NCBI GenBank assembly: GCA_038916785.1
Contig: JBCLBO010000022.1
Span: 1-38,434, forward strand
From: VFKU01 sp038916785
Lineage (GTDB): Bacteria; Hydrogenedentota; Hydrogenedentia; Hydrogenedentales; GCA-2746185
Reading direction: 5' to 3'
Length of the DNA stretch: 38,434 nucleotides
In this document: piece by piece, positions 17,296-24,541 of the stretch
Position numbering within the stretch: position 1 is the stretch's first letter
Layout of the letters: every line of letters starts with the position of its first letter
Translations under genes and position numbers: made by a program
Notes under the pieces: model-generated
Databases searched by the model: none
Seen by the model: the letters and a program-made list of their open reading frames with translations, nothing else
What the model was told of the DNA's origin: nothing

Positions 17296-18594
17296 TTAGG
17301 CGAGCGCCGGTTGGGCCTTCGGCGCGGGCGCGGCGTGGCCGTTGCCCAGCGAATCAAACAGCGTATCGAAAGCCGCGAGGTTCGGCGCAATCGCCGCGTG
17401 CGTCTTGAACTGCCCTTCGAGGCATTCCTTCGTTTTCAGTCCGTTGCCAGTGATGCACAGCACGGTGCAACCGTCGCGGTCGAGTTTGCCGCTCTCGAAG
17501 AGCCGCTTCGCCGCCGCCACCGTCACGCCGCCCGCCGTCTCCGCGAAGATACCTTCGCACTCGGCTAGCATCCGAATCCCGGCAATCGTCTCCGCGTCCG
17601 TCGGGTTCTCGCTGTAGCCGCCGGATTCCGTGATGCTGCGCACGGCGTAGTATCCGTCCGCCGGATTGCCGATCGCCAGCGACTTCACGATGGTGTCCGG
17701 CTTCTCGACGGGACGGATAAGGTCCGTGCCTTTTTTCACCGCTTGTGTGATCGGCGAGCAGCCCTCGGCCTGGCCGCCGTATATCTTCACCGGCGTATCG
17801 GCGACGAACTTCAGCTTCTTGAACTCGTTGAAGGCCTTCTCGATTTTGCACATGAGCGAGCCGCTGGCCATGGGGACCACAATGTTGTCCGGCAGGCGCC
17901 AGCCGAGCTGCTCGGCGATCTCGAAGCCCATCGTCTTGCTGCCCTCGGCGTAGTAGGGGCGCATGTTCACGTTCGCGAAGGCCCACTTGTACTTGTCCGC
18001 CACCTCGCTGCACAGGCGGTTCACCTTGTCGTAGGGCCCGTCGATCGGGATCACGTTCGCGCCATAAATCTGCGAGCCGAGAATTTTGCCCGGTTCGAGG
18101 TCGCAGGGGATGAACACGTAACACTCGAGCCCGGCCGAGGCCGCGTTCGCCGCGACGGAATTCGCCAGGTTTCCCGTGCTCGCGCAGGCCACCGTCTTGT
18201 AGCCGAATTCCTTCGAGCGCGACAGCGCCACGCTCACGACGCGGTCCTTGAAGGACAGCGTCGGGTAGCAGACGCTGTCGTTTTTCACCCAGAGCTCGCC
18301 CGTCACGCCGAGGCGCTTCGCCAGGCGCTCCGCCCTCAGCAGCGGCGTGAAGCCCGTCTGCGCGCCGACGGTCGGCTCGCCCTCGATCGGCAGCAGCTCC
18401 TTGTAGCGCCACATGTTCGGGCGGCGCGACTCGATGACTTTTATGGTCAGGTCGCGCGCGATCGCTTCGTAGTCGTACTTGACCTCGAGCGGGCCGAAGT
18501 CGAATTCGCAGACATAGCGCACCTCGTCCGGCGAATACTCCTTGCCGCTTTCCCGTCCCTTGAGCGCCGTGAAATACCGCTTGCGTGCCGCCAT
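17296..18594 (-). CDS. thrC: threonine synthase family PLP enzyme under SAM-I riboswitch control
   Basis: The 432-residue fold-type II PLP enzyme would be annotated threonine synthase (O-phosphohomoserine to threonine). The PLP lysine is K116 in LSFKDR, and ACASTGN (137-142 region) binds the cofactor phosphate. However, the classical NPTGSFKDRGM is here YPTLSFKDRVVSV, so residues around the substrate pocket differ from textbook ThrC. The start is ATG 18594 with GAGGA ten bases upstream; longer in-frame starts would lie inside the riboswitch terminator. A SAM-I riboswitch and terminator precede it and a Gly-Gly sulfur carrier follows. That context fits methionine/cysteine metabolism better than threonine, so it may use a homoserine ester and a protein thiocarboxylate to make homocysteine. 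True threonine synthase remains possible. The family assignment is firm, the reaction is not. Confidence 0.88.
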   Translation of the reverse strand: MAARKRYFTALKGRESGKEYSPDEVRYVCEFDFGPLEVKYDYEAIARDLTIKVIESRRPNMWRYKELLPIEGEPTVGAQTGFTPLLRAERLAKRLGVTGELWVKNDSVCYPTLSFKDRVVSVALSRSKEFGYKTVACASTGNLANSVAANAASAGLECYVFIPCDLEPGKILGSQIYGANVIPIDGPYDKVNRLCSEVADKYKWAFANVNMRPYYAEGSKTMGFEIAEQLGWRLPDNIVVPMASGSLMCKIEKAFNEFKKLKFVADTPVKIYGGQAEGCSPITQAVKKGTDLIRPVEKPDTIVKSLAIGNPADGYYAVRSITESGGYSENPTDAETIAGIRMLAECEGIFAETAGGVTVAAAKRLFESGKLDRDGCTVLCITGNGLKTKECLEGQFKTHAAIAPNLAAFDTLFDSLGNGHAAPAPKAQPALA

Positions 18595-18628
18595 TGCACT
18601 GCCGTCCTCGTGCGGCCCTGCCGGGCCG

Positions 18629-18670
18629 AAAACAAAACCGCCCCGCAACCCAGGGAGGGATGCGAGGCGG
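18629..18670 (-). terminator. riboswitch-controlled intrinsic terminator before thrC-like gene
   Basis: On the minus strand CCGCCTCGCA (18670-18661) pairs with TGCGGGGCGG (18647-18638) with one mismatch around a 13-base loop, followed directly by TTTTGTTTT (18637-18629). It sits between the SAM aptamer and the start codon, the classical expression platform that stops transcription when SAM is bound. Confidence 0.9.
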
Positions 18671-18705
18671 ACGGCGTTCTATAACGACGGTCTGCCACTT
18701 ATCTC

Positions 18706-18824
18706 TCCCCTACTCCCGCGCGTGCAGGGTGGGTCGGAGTTAGCACCTGCGCCCATTTCCGGAGAAATAGTCGTGGTTGCCGCGGTTTCACAGGGCCAGT
18801 CCCTCCACCGCTCTTGATAAGCAA
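18706..18824 (-). ncRNA. SAM-I riboswitch (S-box) aptamer
   Basis: Read on the minus strand, the element has all S-box landmarks in order. P1 opens with CTTATCAAGAG at 18821 downward, and the kink-turn region is GGTGGAGGGACTGGCCC. GTGAAACC and GCGGCAACC come next, then GGTGCTAACTCC, and P1 closes with GATAAG (18713-18708). The conserved sequence is nearly identical to the consensus. With SAM bound, the downstream terminator forms and the thrC-like and carrier genes are off. This is an S-adenosylmethionine sensor, so it ties this gene pair to methionine/SAM supply. The ends given are approximate, because P1 may extend by wobble pairs. Confidence 0.97.
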
Positions 18825-18934
18825 CTTGCGAGGCTTCAAATGTTCTAGCGCATACACGTTAACACATGCGCACCGGGGAGCGCAAGAGGGTATTTCTGTG
18901 CGTTGTCGCTGTGGCATCCGGCGGCCTCTATTCG
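18825..18934. other. intergenic stretch between SAM riboswitch and hicA
   Basis: Together with the riboswitch, the stretch 18595-18934 has no gene. This part should hold the promoter of the riboswitch transcript; TTGCGC and TTAACG hexamers 17 bases apart are the best match I find, but both are poor, so I do not call a promoter. Confidence 0.4.
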
Positions 18935-19156
18935 CTACAGCAGAGTCAGGAATTCCGCTTGAGTGAGCCCCGCGTCCTTGACGATGCTGGTGAGCGTCCC
19001 TCGCTTCATCTCTCGCCGGTGTACCGGAACCGTCACGAAGCGGCCGTCCGGATGAGTAAGCACCAAATGCGAGCCGCGCTGTCTATCCGCTACAAACCCC
19101 GCGCGTTCGAGCGCTCGGACTACTTCAGCCGGCCGGAGGGAAGGCAGCCGACTCAT
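18935..19156 (-). CDS. hicA: HicA-type mRNA interferase toxin
   Basis: The 73-residue protein has the HicA double-stranded RNA-binding fold signature: LRPAEVVRALERAGF, then RQRGSHLVLTHPDG with the catalytic histidine H30 in GSH, then VPVHRREMKRGTLTSIVKDAGLT. HicA toxins cleave mRNA. The start at 19156 overlaps the hicB stop (ATGA), so the order is antitoxin first, then toxin, which is seen in a subset of hic loci. A longer frame upstream lies inside hicB and is not used. Confidence 0.92.
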   Translation of the reverse strand: MSRLPSLRPAEVVRALERAGFVADRQRGSHLVLTHPDGRFVTVPVHRREMKRGTLTSIVKDAGLTQAEFLTLL

Positions 19157-19404
19157 GCGGAGACGGGCGTCTGGATCTCGATTCGAGTGACGAGCGCAGC
19201 CGACGCTGGCGACTCGACAGGGATTGGCTTGCCGTGGTCGGCGCAATAGCCCACGTAGGCCAAGATCGCGTCTTTCGCCATGGCCACCGCCTCGTCGTAG
19301 GTGTCGCCTTCGGTCACCACGCCCGGGATCGCAGGGACGGTGACGACGTAGCCGCCTTCTTCCGCAGGCTCGAGGTGGATCGTATAGGAGAGCGTCCTGT
19401 CCAT
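19153..19404 (-). CDS. hicB: HicB-type antitoxin
   Basis: The 83-residue protein has the partial RNase-H-like HicB domain: LSYTIHLEPAEEGGYVVTVPAIPGV, then EGDTYDEAVAMAKDAI. There is no obvious C-terminal DNA-binding helix-turn-helix or ribbon, so it is of the short type and may not autoregulate directly. An extended -10 (TG-A-TACAAT) ends about ten bases before the ATG and no Shine-Dalgarno is visible, suggesting a nearly leaderless transcript. Confidence 0.92.
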   Translation of the reverse strand: MDRTLSYTIHLEPAEEGGYVVTVPAIPGVVTEGDTYDEAVAMAKDAILAYVGYCADHGKPIPVESPASAALVTRIEIQTPVSA

Positions 19405-19413
19405 CGCAGGTCT

Positions 19414-19419
19414 ATTGTA
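19414..19419 (-). promoter_or_regulatory. extended -10 promoter of hicBA
   Basis: The minus strand reads TGATACAAT, an extended -10 element (TGn plus TACAAT), just upstream of hicB. The implied start site is only a few bases before the ATG. Confidence 0.45.
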
Positions 19420-19442
19420 TCACGGTCAGGTCTGAATGAGGC

Positions 19443-20021
19443 TCAAGGTGCCCCTAACGAGGCGAGCGAGACCGGTTTCGTCGCGGCGACCCGCGCCGCC
19501 GCCGTCAGCCGTTCGCGCGCGTCGCCTTTGATGCGCTCGATGGTTGCCGGCGCGCCGTAGACTGCTTTCGCGGCGGCCTCGATCGCGGGCTTGAGCGCGG
19601 CGAAGCTGGCGTCGTCGTTCGGGGCGAGGAGGCGGTCATTCGCCACGAGGATGAAGCTCGATGGATCGAAGCTGAGCTTCCCGCCGACCGCGTCCTCCTG
19701 TTCGAGCAGGCGGCAGGCCTTCAGTGCGAGGCGCAGGGCGGATTCGATACGCGCAGCGAGGGTCGTCTCGGCCGGGCGCTTGATACGGACGAGCAGCGCG
19801 AGTTTCCCGCCGGCGTAGTCCACGCTCAGGTTGTACTCATGCGCGATCAGGATCGTGCCGTGCCCGTGGTGGATGTGGCCGTAGGCCGCCACGTCGATGA
19901 GCACGCCCGGCACCGCGTGCCGCTGGATCCAGCGTTGGAATATGCCCATGAAGGCCTCGGTGTCGACGCCCTCCGAGGACTTCGCGCAAATGCGGATGTC
20001 TATCTGCTTCAAATCGTCCAT
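19443..20021 (-). CDS. conserved hypothetical protein of sulfite reductase operons
   Basis: The 192-residue cytoplasmic protein has no domain I can name. It begins with IDIRICAKSSEGVD, continues with FMGIFQRWIQRHAVPGVLIDVAAYGHIHHGHG and ILIAHEYNLSVDY, then a helical middle and a C-terminal 'NDRLLAPNDDASFAALKPAI' segment. The histidine cluster GHIHHGHG near residue 48-55 is notable. It lies 101 bases downstream of the sulfite reductase in the same orientation; I recall similar proteins beside ferredoxin-type sulfite/nitrite reductases, which suggests an accessory role, but that is recollection and inference. No Shine-Dalgarno stands out before ATG 20021. Confidence 0.75.
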   Translation of the reverse strand: MDDLKQIDIRICAKSSEGVDTEAFMGIFQRWIQRHAVPGVLIDVAAYGHIHHGHGTILIAHEYNLSVDYAGGKLALLVRIKRPAETTLAARIESALRLALKACRLLEQEDAVGGKLSFDPSSFILVANDRLLAPNDDASFAALKPAIEAAAKAVYGAPATIERIKGDARERLTAAARVAATKPVSLASLGAP

Positions 20022-20050
20022 GTCAGTAGTCGTTGGTCCAAATTCTATAG

Positions 20051-20072
20051 GGGCGGGGCCCTGTCCCCGCCC
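20051..20072. repeat. GC hairpin between sulfite reductase and downstream gene
   Basis: GGGCGGGG (20051-20058) pairs with CCCCGCCC (20065-20072) around a 6-base loop. A second repeat-like tract (AGGGCGGCCACAGGGGGC) follows at 20090. There is no T-run, so it may be a dispersed intergenic repeat or an mRNA stabilising hairpin rather than a terminator. Confidence 0.5.
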
Positions 20073-20122
20073 GGTTTAGCACCGAAATTCAGGGCGGCCA
20101 CAGGGGGCAGCCCCTACGCGTT

Positions 20123-22384
20123 TTAGACCTTGATGCCGCTGATTTCTTTTTGCATCCGCGTCTGGCAATCGAAGGCGGCCTCGATGAAGAGTCCCGCTTC
20201 TTGCACGACCTGCAGCGCGGCCTCGGCGTTGACGCCATTGGCGCCGCGCTCGTGCCGCGCGAAGAGATACTCGTAGAATTTGGCAGCCGCCAGCCGCGAA
20301 GAGAAGAGTTTCGTGTCCACAAAGCGCTGGCTGAATTCCGCAACGACGGTGTCCGGCGCCGTCGGCACGTCGAGCCACTGCGTCTTCACCAGCGCCCGCG
20401 CGGCGCTCAGCATCGCCTGGTACGCCATCGCGTCCGCCTGCGGATACTTGCCCTCTTCCAACAACACCGACGCCTCGAAGCGCTCGCGCTCGGACTCCGC
20501 CAGGTTAAAGTCGACCAGGCTCACCATCTCGCCCGCGCACTCGCCCTTGGCGCGGTCGCCGTGGGTGTATTCGCGCGTGTCGCCCCAATCTTGATAGAAG
20601 CTGGCGTCCACATCGTGGGACGGTACCTTGGCGAGATCGTCGAGCATCTCCTTCAAATCGCGCTTGCCGAGCCGCTTGATGTAGGCCTGGAAACTCTCGC
20701 CGGCCGTGCGCTCGCGCGCGTAGCGTCCGGTCACGCGGTCGACCACCTCGGGGATGTTCTTCGACGGAATCGCCATGACCGGGAGGCCGTAGGACTTCGC
20801 GTTCTCCGTCCATTGCCCGCCAAGGATCACCTGGAAATGGGGGACGGAGCGCCCCGCGACGTTACGGTTCACGCCGTAGAACCCGATGTCGGCGATGTGA
20901 TGCTGGCCGCAGGAATTGAAGCAGCCGCTGATCTTGATATGCAGCTTACCAATGGCCTCGTCGAGCGTCGCGTTCTTCTGCGTCAGCCGCTTGCGCAATT
21001 CCGTGGCGAGCCCGCGGCTAGACGAGATGCCGAGTTTGCACGAGTCCGTGCCGGGGCACGCGGTGATGTCCATGATGCTTTTTGCGCCCGGATCCGCGAG
21101 GCCAATCGCCGCGAGGTCCTTGTAGAACTCCACCATGCTTGCCTCGGGGATGAAGCGGAAGAGCAGGTTCTGGTCCACCGTCGCGCGCATGGTGTCGCCG
21201 CAATGCTTCCGCGCGAGGTCCGCCAGCAGCCGCGCCTGCCACGACGAGAAGTCGCCCAGCGGCAGCGTGACGACGGCAGCGACGTAGCCCGGCTGGCGCT
21301 GCTGGTACACGTTCGTCGCGCGCCAGGCCGCGAAACCGGCAGGCGGCGTGACGCCGTTGAGCGCTTTGGCGGGGTGCAGCGGCTTGTCGTTTACTGCGTC
21401 ACGGTATTCCTCGATTAGGCCTTTCCAGCGCGGGTCGAAGGGCATCGTGGTCATTTCCTGGCGCACGATCTCGCGAAATTTCTCGATGCCGAGTTTCGCC
21501 ACAACGAACTTGATGCGCGCCTTCGCGCGATTTTTCTTCTCGCCCAGCCGCGCGAAGACCCGCGCGATTCCCTGCGCCACCGGGAGCAGTTCGTGCTCCG
21601 GCACAAATTCGTCGAAGAGCTTCGCGTCGTGCGGTATCGCGCCGAGCCCGCCGCCGACGTACACGCTGAACCCGCGCACCGGCTTGCCGTCGATCTCTTT
21701 CACCTTCGCGATCGCGCCGAAATCGTGCATGTTCACCAAGCCGCAGGCGTGGTCCTGGCAGCCCGAGAAGGCCGGCTTGAACTTCCGGCCGAAGTCCATC
21801 GTGTCCGGATGGCCGAGCAGGAATTTCATCAGCGCCTTGGCATACGGCGTCACGTCGAAAGTCTCGTCGGTGCAGACGCCTGCATAGGGGCACGCGGTCA
21901 CGTTGCGCACCGCGTTGCCGCAGGCCTCGCGCGTCGTAATGCCCACCGCGGCGAGCCGCCGGAAGAAGTCCGGCGTCGACTCGATGTGGATGTAATGCAT
22001 CTGGATGTCCTGCCGCGTGGTCACGTGCAGGTTGCCGACGCTATATTCCTCAGCGAGATCGGCCATCGTCTCCATCTGCTCGGCCGAGATCCCGCCAAAG
22101 GGAATCTTGATTCGGATCATGCCCGGCGCGTCGAAAAAGGTCTCCGGGCCCTTCGTCAGCTCGCGGCCGAAGTCGATCGTCTGCTGCTGCACGCCGTCGT
22201 GCCGCTGGCCGTTGTCGTAGCGCTGGCCGTAGGCCCCGCGGCGCAGGCGCTGCTCCGCGAAAATCTTCTCGTCGAGCTCACCGCGCTTGCGCAGCTCCAT
22301 CTGCGCTTCGAATATCTCGATCTCTCGCGCGAGTTCGGGTTCCATCCGCGCCGCGAGTTTTTCTTTCCATGTCGTCGCCATCAT
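20123..22384 (-). CDS. sir: ferredoxin-type siroheme sulfite (nitrite) reductase with extra helical C-terminal domain
   Basis: The enzyme should reduce sulfite to sulfide by six electrons using siroheme coupled to a 4Fe-4S cluster. The 753-residue chain has two sulfite-reductase repeats: TTRQDIQMHYIH near residue 120, NVTACPYAGVC near 155-165 and SGCQDHACG near 205. The cluster cysteines are in TACPGTDSCKLG (about 440-450) and ISGCFNSCGQH (about 483-493), the C-x5-C/C-x3-C signature. Residues ~620-750 are an additional all-helical region (ESERERFEASVLLEEGKYPQ, AYQAMLSAARAL) reminiscent of HEPN-type folds and absent from ordinary Sir. The cysteine-synthase and carrier genes upstream argue for sulfite, not nitrite, as substrate. 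The start has AGAGG six bases upstream. Confidence 0.92.
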   Translation of the reverse strand: MMATTWKEKLAARMEPELAREIEIFEAQMELRKRGELDEKIFAEQRLRRGAYGQRYDNGQRHDGVQQQTIDFGRELTKGPETFFDAPGMIRIKIPFGGISAEQMETMADLAEEYSVGNLHVTTRQDIQMHYIHIESTPDFFRRLAAVGITTREACGNAVRNVTACPYAGVCTDETFDVTPYAKALMKFLLGHPDTMDFGRKFKPAFSGCQDHACGLVNMHDFGAIAKVKEIDGKPVRGFSVYVGGGLGAIPHDAKLFDEFVPEHELLPVAQGIARVFARLGEKKNRAKARIKFVVAKLGIEKFREIVRQEMTTMPFDPRWKGLIEEYRDAVNDKPLHPAKALNGVTPPAGFAAWRATNVYQQRQPGYVAAVVTLPLGDFSSWQARLLADLARKHCGDTMRATVDQNLLFRFIPEASMVEFYKDLAAIGLADPGAKSIMDITACPGTDSCKLGISSSRGLATELRKRLTQKNATLDEAIGKLHIKISGCFNSCGQHHIADIGFYGVNRNVAGRSVPHFQVILGGQWTENAKSYGLPVMAIPSKNIPEVVDRVTGRYARERTAGESFQAYIKRLGKRDLKEMLDDLAKVPSHDVDASFYQDWGDTREYTHGDRAKGECAGEMVSLVDFNLAESERERFEASVLLEEGKYPQADAMAYQAMLSAARALVKTQWLDVPTAPDTVVAEFSQRFVDTKLFSSRLAAAKFYEYLFARHERGANGVNAEAALQVVQEAGLFIEAAFDCQTRMQKEISGIKV

Positions 22385-22421
22385 TGTTACCTCTCAACAT
22401 CGAATTCGTTGGTCAAATAGC

Positions 22422-22441
22422 GGTCGCGCGGGGGCGCGACC
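22422..22441. repeat. GC hairpin with GGGG loop
   Basis: GGTCGCGC (22422-22429) and GCGCGACC (22434-22441) form a perfect 8-bp stem around GGGG, between the methyltransferase-ATP-grasp gene and sir. No T-run follows on the minus strand, so it looks like an intercistronic hairpin rather than a terminator. Confidence 0.5.
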
Positions 22442-22447
22442 CTCCCA

Positions 22448-24400
22448 TTAACTCGCAATTGCCGCCACCGCGGGCTGGATCCTTGCGGACGCCAGCGAAT
22501 AGCGCGCCTGCGCCGCCTCCAAAATCAGCCGCAGCATGTCCGTATACGTCATGCCGGCGTACCCGGCCATGATGTTCATCTTGCCGTCCCAGCACCAACC
22601 GGGATTCGGGTTCGCCTCGAGCAGCTTGATCTCGCCGTTCCCATCCGCGCGGAAGTCGAAGCGGGCGTAGTCGCGGCAATCCAGACGCTCGAAGAGCAGT
22701 TGCGCGCGGTCGATCAGCGTGCGCTTTGCTTGCCCCGGCAGCTTCGCCTCATGGTAGCGGATGTCCGACCAGTAGGGGGAGTCCGGTTCCCATTTCGATT
22801 CGTAGCCGAGGATACGCGGCAGGCTCGAGTCCAGTCCCGAATAGTCCACTTCGAGCACCGGCAACACCGTCATCTGCATGCCGGGATTGCCGATGATGCC
22901 GACGGTGTACTCCTGGCCGCTCAGGAATTCTTGCACGAGAATATCGCGATCGGGGTAGGCCTCGCGCAGGTGTTCCCAATACGCCATGAACTCCTGCTGA
23001 TTGCTCACCACCGAGTTCTTCGTGATGCCCAAACTCGAATCGCCCATGCATGGTTTGAGCAGGACCGGAAAGATCGACGGCAGCGTCGCGGCCTGGTCAT
23101 CCGAGCCGTGGAAAGTCTCCAGCGGCACAGGGATGTCGAGCGGCTCGGCGATCGCGCGCACGTAGCTTTTGTTGTAGCACATCCCCAGGCAGGACGGGCC
23201 CGCGCCGGTGTACGGCACGCCGAGCATCTCGAAGAGCGCCGGCACGTGCAGTTCCTTGAAGGCGTCGTTGTGGTAGCCCTCGTCACAGAAATTCAGGATG
23301 AACTGTGGGCGTTCCTTGCGCAGAAAATCGATCAGCCCCGAATGGTCGCTGAAGTACGAGAAGCTGTAGTCCGTCAGTTCGCCCAGCGCCGTCTTCAGCC
23401 GGTTAATCGTGTCGATATCTTCCGGGTTGAACTGGCCGTTCCGTTTCACCATGTCCGGCATGCCCGGATCGCCCAGCACGACCGTGACCTTCGGGAAAAA
23501 GGGCCCGCGGCGCACGTTGACCGCCGGCGCGGCGGGCGCCTTGCACAGGATGAACATCCGGTGCGCCATCATGCCGAGGTCCTGGTTGCGGTCGGAAAGC
23601 GAAGTGGGGGCTTCTTCGCTGCGAATGTCCGTGAAACCCATGCGCGCGAGCAGCGCCCGGATTTCGACGAAGGTATACAGGCGCTCCGCGTAAAACTGGT
23701 CGGCGATCACGCCCTTCTCGGCATGCGTCACCACTTCGCGCGAGATCAGCCGGTACCCGTCGGACGCGATCGCGCGCTCGCGGCACACGAAATGGTTCTG
23801 ATCAATCCACTCCCAGGTGCGCGGCTCGAAATTCTCGCGCATCCAGCCGCCGTCCACGAGGTCGAGCAACACGACGCCCCTCGGCTTGAGGATGCGTTTC
23901 ACCGCGCGCAGCACCGCCACGTCGTCCTCGGTGCGCTCGAAATAGCCGAAGGAGTTTCCGAACAGCGTTACGCAGTCCGCCGTGCCCTGCGCATATCGGA
24001 ACTTGCGCGCATCGCCCTCGCGGAAGTTGATCGTGAGGCCCATCTTCTGGCCGCGCTTCCGCGCCAGACGGACTAGATAGCGCGAACGATCGACACCGGT
24101 GACGCGCGTGAACCCGCGCTTGCCCAACTCGATCGCGTGGCGCCCTTGGCCGCAGCACAGGTCGACGATCTCCGCCTCGGGCGTGAGGCCCGTCAATTCC
24201 AGCAGTCGGCCTATGTCCTGCGTCGTGTTTTGATGGTTTTCGACGACGTCGCCGTCGGTCTTGAGGTACACGGCATTGAACAGCGTGCGCCACCATTCGG
24301 CCGGCAGATGCCGCTCGAGGTCGGAGATCGGCCCCAGCGTGCGCGGACTGCCCGTGGCGGGCACCGGCGACAGCGGATTATTGGCGCCTGACGATGACAC
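22448..24400 (-). CDS. methyltransferase / ATP-grasp (D-Ala-D-Ala ligase-like) fusion protein
   Basis: The 650-residue chain joins two enzymes. Residues 30-290 are a class I SAM-dependent methyltransferase (motif I VDLCCGQGRH at 79-88; acidic GVDRSRYL; GDARKF; FGNSFGYF). Residues ~300-640 are an ATP-grasp ligase close to D-alanine-D-alanine ligases: NFCDEGYHND, GVPYTGAG, VLLKPCMGDSSLGI, VQEFLSGQEYTVG and the metal-binding LLEANPNPGW near the end. ATP-grasp enzymes join a carboxylate to an amine or thiol through an acyl-phosphate. The gene is embedded between the carrier-E1 fusion and sulfite reductase. The joint product could be a methylated amide, peptide or thioester tied to cysteine or to the sulfur carrier, but no substrate can be read from the sequence. 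It is not a housekeeping Ddl, because the methyltransferase is fused and no cell-wall genes are near. Confidence 0.87.
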   Translation of the reverse strand: MSSSGANNPLSPVPATGSPRTLGPISDLERHLPAEWWRTLFNAVYLKTDGDVVENHQNTTQDIGRLLELTGLTPEAEIVDLCCGQGRHAIELGKRGFTRVTGVDRSRYLVRLARKRGQKMGLTINFREGDARKFRYAQGTADCVTLFGNSFGYFERTEDDVAVLRAVKRILKPRGVVLLDLVDGGWMRENFEPRTWEWIDQNHFVCRERAIASDGYRLISREVVTHAEKGVIADQFYAERLYTFVEIRALLARMGFTDIRSEEAPTSLSDRNQDLGMMAHRMFILCKAPAAPAVNVRRGPFFPKVTVVLGDPGMPDMVKRNGQFNPEDIDTINRLKTALGELTDYSFSYFSDHSGLIDFLRKERPQFILNFCDEGYHNDAFKELHVPALFEMLGVPYTGAGPSCLGMCYNKSYVRAIAEPLDIPVPLETFHGSDDQAATLPSIFPVLLKPCMGDSSLGITKNSVVSNQQEFMAYWEHLREAYPDRDILVQEFLSGQEYTVGIIGNPGMQMTVLPVLEVDYSGLDSSLPRILGYESKWEPDSPYWSDIRYHEAKLPGQAKRTLIDRAQLLFERLDCRDYARFDFRADGNGEIKLLEANPNPGWCWDGKMNIMAGYAGMTYTDMLRLILEAAQARYSLASARIQPAVAAIAS

Positions 24401-24541
24401 GTTTAGACCATCCTTCTCAGTTGCCTCACCCCGCGCGCCGCAGGCCTCCGGCGCAATAGAGCACGACCCGCGCGCGCTGCGGGGGCCGGAGAAAACGAGT
24501 CACGTCCCGGGCGCGGCGTTCGCTCGCCTTCGCGCACGGCG

